Below, one piece after another: positions 13,447 to 13,926 of a DNA stretch of 13,926 nt; the stretch's first letter is position 1; each line of letters opens with the position of its first letter. The notes below the pieces were generated by a model. It did no database searches. It was not told the origin of the DNA and was given only the letters and a program-made list of their open reading frames with translations. This stretch comes from Alistipes sp. CAG:268 (GTDB lineage Bacteria > Bacteroidota > Bacteroidia > Bacteroidales > Rikenellaceae): the NCBI GenBank assembly GCA_000434235.1, contig FR891980.1:55696-69621 (forward strand), written 5' to 3'. A program made the translations under genes and the position numbers.

Positions 13447-13878
13447 TCATTCCGTCCGTCGGGGCTGCCCCTGTCGGGGGCGCAGGCCCCGTGAAAAGCG
13501 GACGTTCCCCTCTCCATCGCGCACCAGCGTGTGGCGTGCGGGGGCATCGGGGAGGTAGCGCACCCGCACCGAATCGCCCACCCGGGCCCGGACGAGCGGA
13601 CCCGTGCGGCGGACCTCGCCTTCGTAGTTCTCACCACCGACGCTATAGGTGTAGGAGAAATAACCCACATCCTCATGGCGGATCGCCCGGTTGCGGTGAC
13701 GTCCGGCCCCGGATCCGTGCTGCACGCGGCGTGTGAACGACGAGGTCAGCACAGCACCGGTCTCGACCCCCTCCGAGGCCAGGCGTCGGCTGATGTTCGC
13801 CAAGTGCAGCACGCCCCAGCCCAGCAGGGCCGCTGCGCAGACGACAATCGCCCAGATTCTTTTCGTGCGTGTTTTCAT
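13447..13878 (-). CDS. DUF3592-like single-pass membrane protein
   Basis: This is a 143-residue protein with one N-terminal membrane segment (about 8-27, IWAIVVCAAALLGWGVLHLA). A short linker with a charged, His/Arg-rich loop (50-70) follows. A small beta domain comes next: YFSYTYSVGGENYEGEV (73-89) and VGDSVRVRYLPDAPARHTLV (100-119). That pattern (a strand with a 'Y-x-Y-x-V-x-G-x-x-Y' core, then 'G-D-x-V-x-V-x-Y-x-P-x-x-P') is characteristic of DUF3592 proteins, whose function is unknown. The domain should face the periplasm. ATG at 13878 is the only start giving a full membrane segment. A near -7 match (13881-13888) is too close to the ATG to be its promoter. The Arg-rich C-terminus (RPRQGQPRRTE) looks disordered. 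Confidence 0.7.
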   Translation of the reverse strand: MKTRTKRIWAIVVCAAALLGWGVLHLANISRRLASEGVETGAVLTSSFTRRVQHGSGAGRHRNRAIRHEDVGYFSYTYSVGGENYEGEVRRTGPLVRARVGDSVRVRYLPDAPARHTLVRDGEGNVRFSRGLRPRQGQPRRTE

Positions 13879-13926
13879 GTCACAGATAAAACGTTTTTTC
13901 GAATGAAAAAGAGGGCCGGCCGACGA

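Noticed and set aside
13881..13888. TATCTGTG on the minus strand as a -7 box for the DUF3592-like gene
   Set aside because: One mismatch to TAnnTTTG, and it lies 2 nt from the ATG, which would put the transcription start inside the coding sequence.

Overview
The window looks like a chromosomal housekeeping region of a GC-rich member of the Bacteroidota, order Bacteroidales. An Alistipes-like (Rikenellaceae) source is my best guess. Three things point that way. Promoters fit the Bacteroidota pattern (TTG, about 18-21 nt, then TAnnTTTG) instead of -35/-10 boxes. Shine-Dalgarno sequences are largely absent. The gene families (DUF3667 membrane protein, head-GIN DUF2807 protein, Bacteroidota-type AddA and AddB, L13 beginning MDSLSYKT) are typical of the phylum. 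The genus is inferred from base composition and gene style and was not tested.

Layout. At the left edge is the 3' end of a HAD-family hydrolase gene (1-321, +). Next is a divergent pair fired from one mirror-symmetric promoter region at about 671-724: a tiny Pro/His-rich lipoprotein (424-639, -) and a zinc-ribbon DUF3667 membrane protein (753-2156, +). A strong hairpin terminator (2184-2218) separates DUF3667 from a convergent AddB-like nuclease gene (2240-5086, -). A head-GIN (DUF2807) exported protein (5182-5961, -) lies upstream of addB and may share its transcript. addA (6071-9220, +) diverges from that pair across a 109-bp region with overlapping promoter elements. An orphan HPr-kinase-like ATPase gene (9315-10205, +) follows addA. 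The right part holds the translation cluster rplM-rpsI-rpsB-tsf on the minus strand (13307 down to 10479). It has a clear promoter at 13365-13394, a hairpin near the 5' end of its transcript, and a terminator at 10401-10438. A DUF3592-like single-pass membrane protein (13447-13878, -) closes the window.

How they work together. AddA (helicase plus nuclease) and AddB (inactive helicase fold, Fe-S nuclease) should form the two-subunit enzyme that resects double-strand breaks for RecA loading. Here their genes are split and divergent, with an envelope-type gene between them. L13, S9, S2 and EF-Ts form a normal translation operon. The envelope proteins (lipoprotein, DUF3667, head-GIN, DUF3592) have no assigned function. 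I see no mobile elements, CRISPR arrays, tRNAs or rRNAs. Most of the window is ordinary core genome; the points worth a second look are the symmetric divergent promoter, the split addAB arrangement and the orphan kinase.
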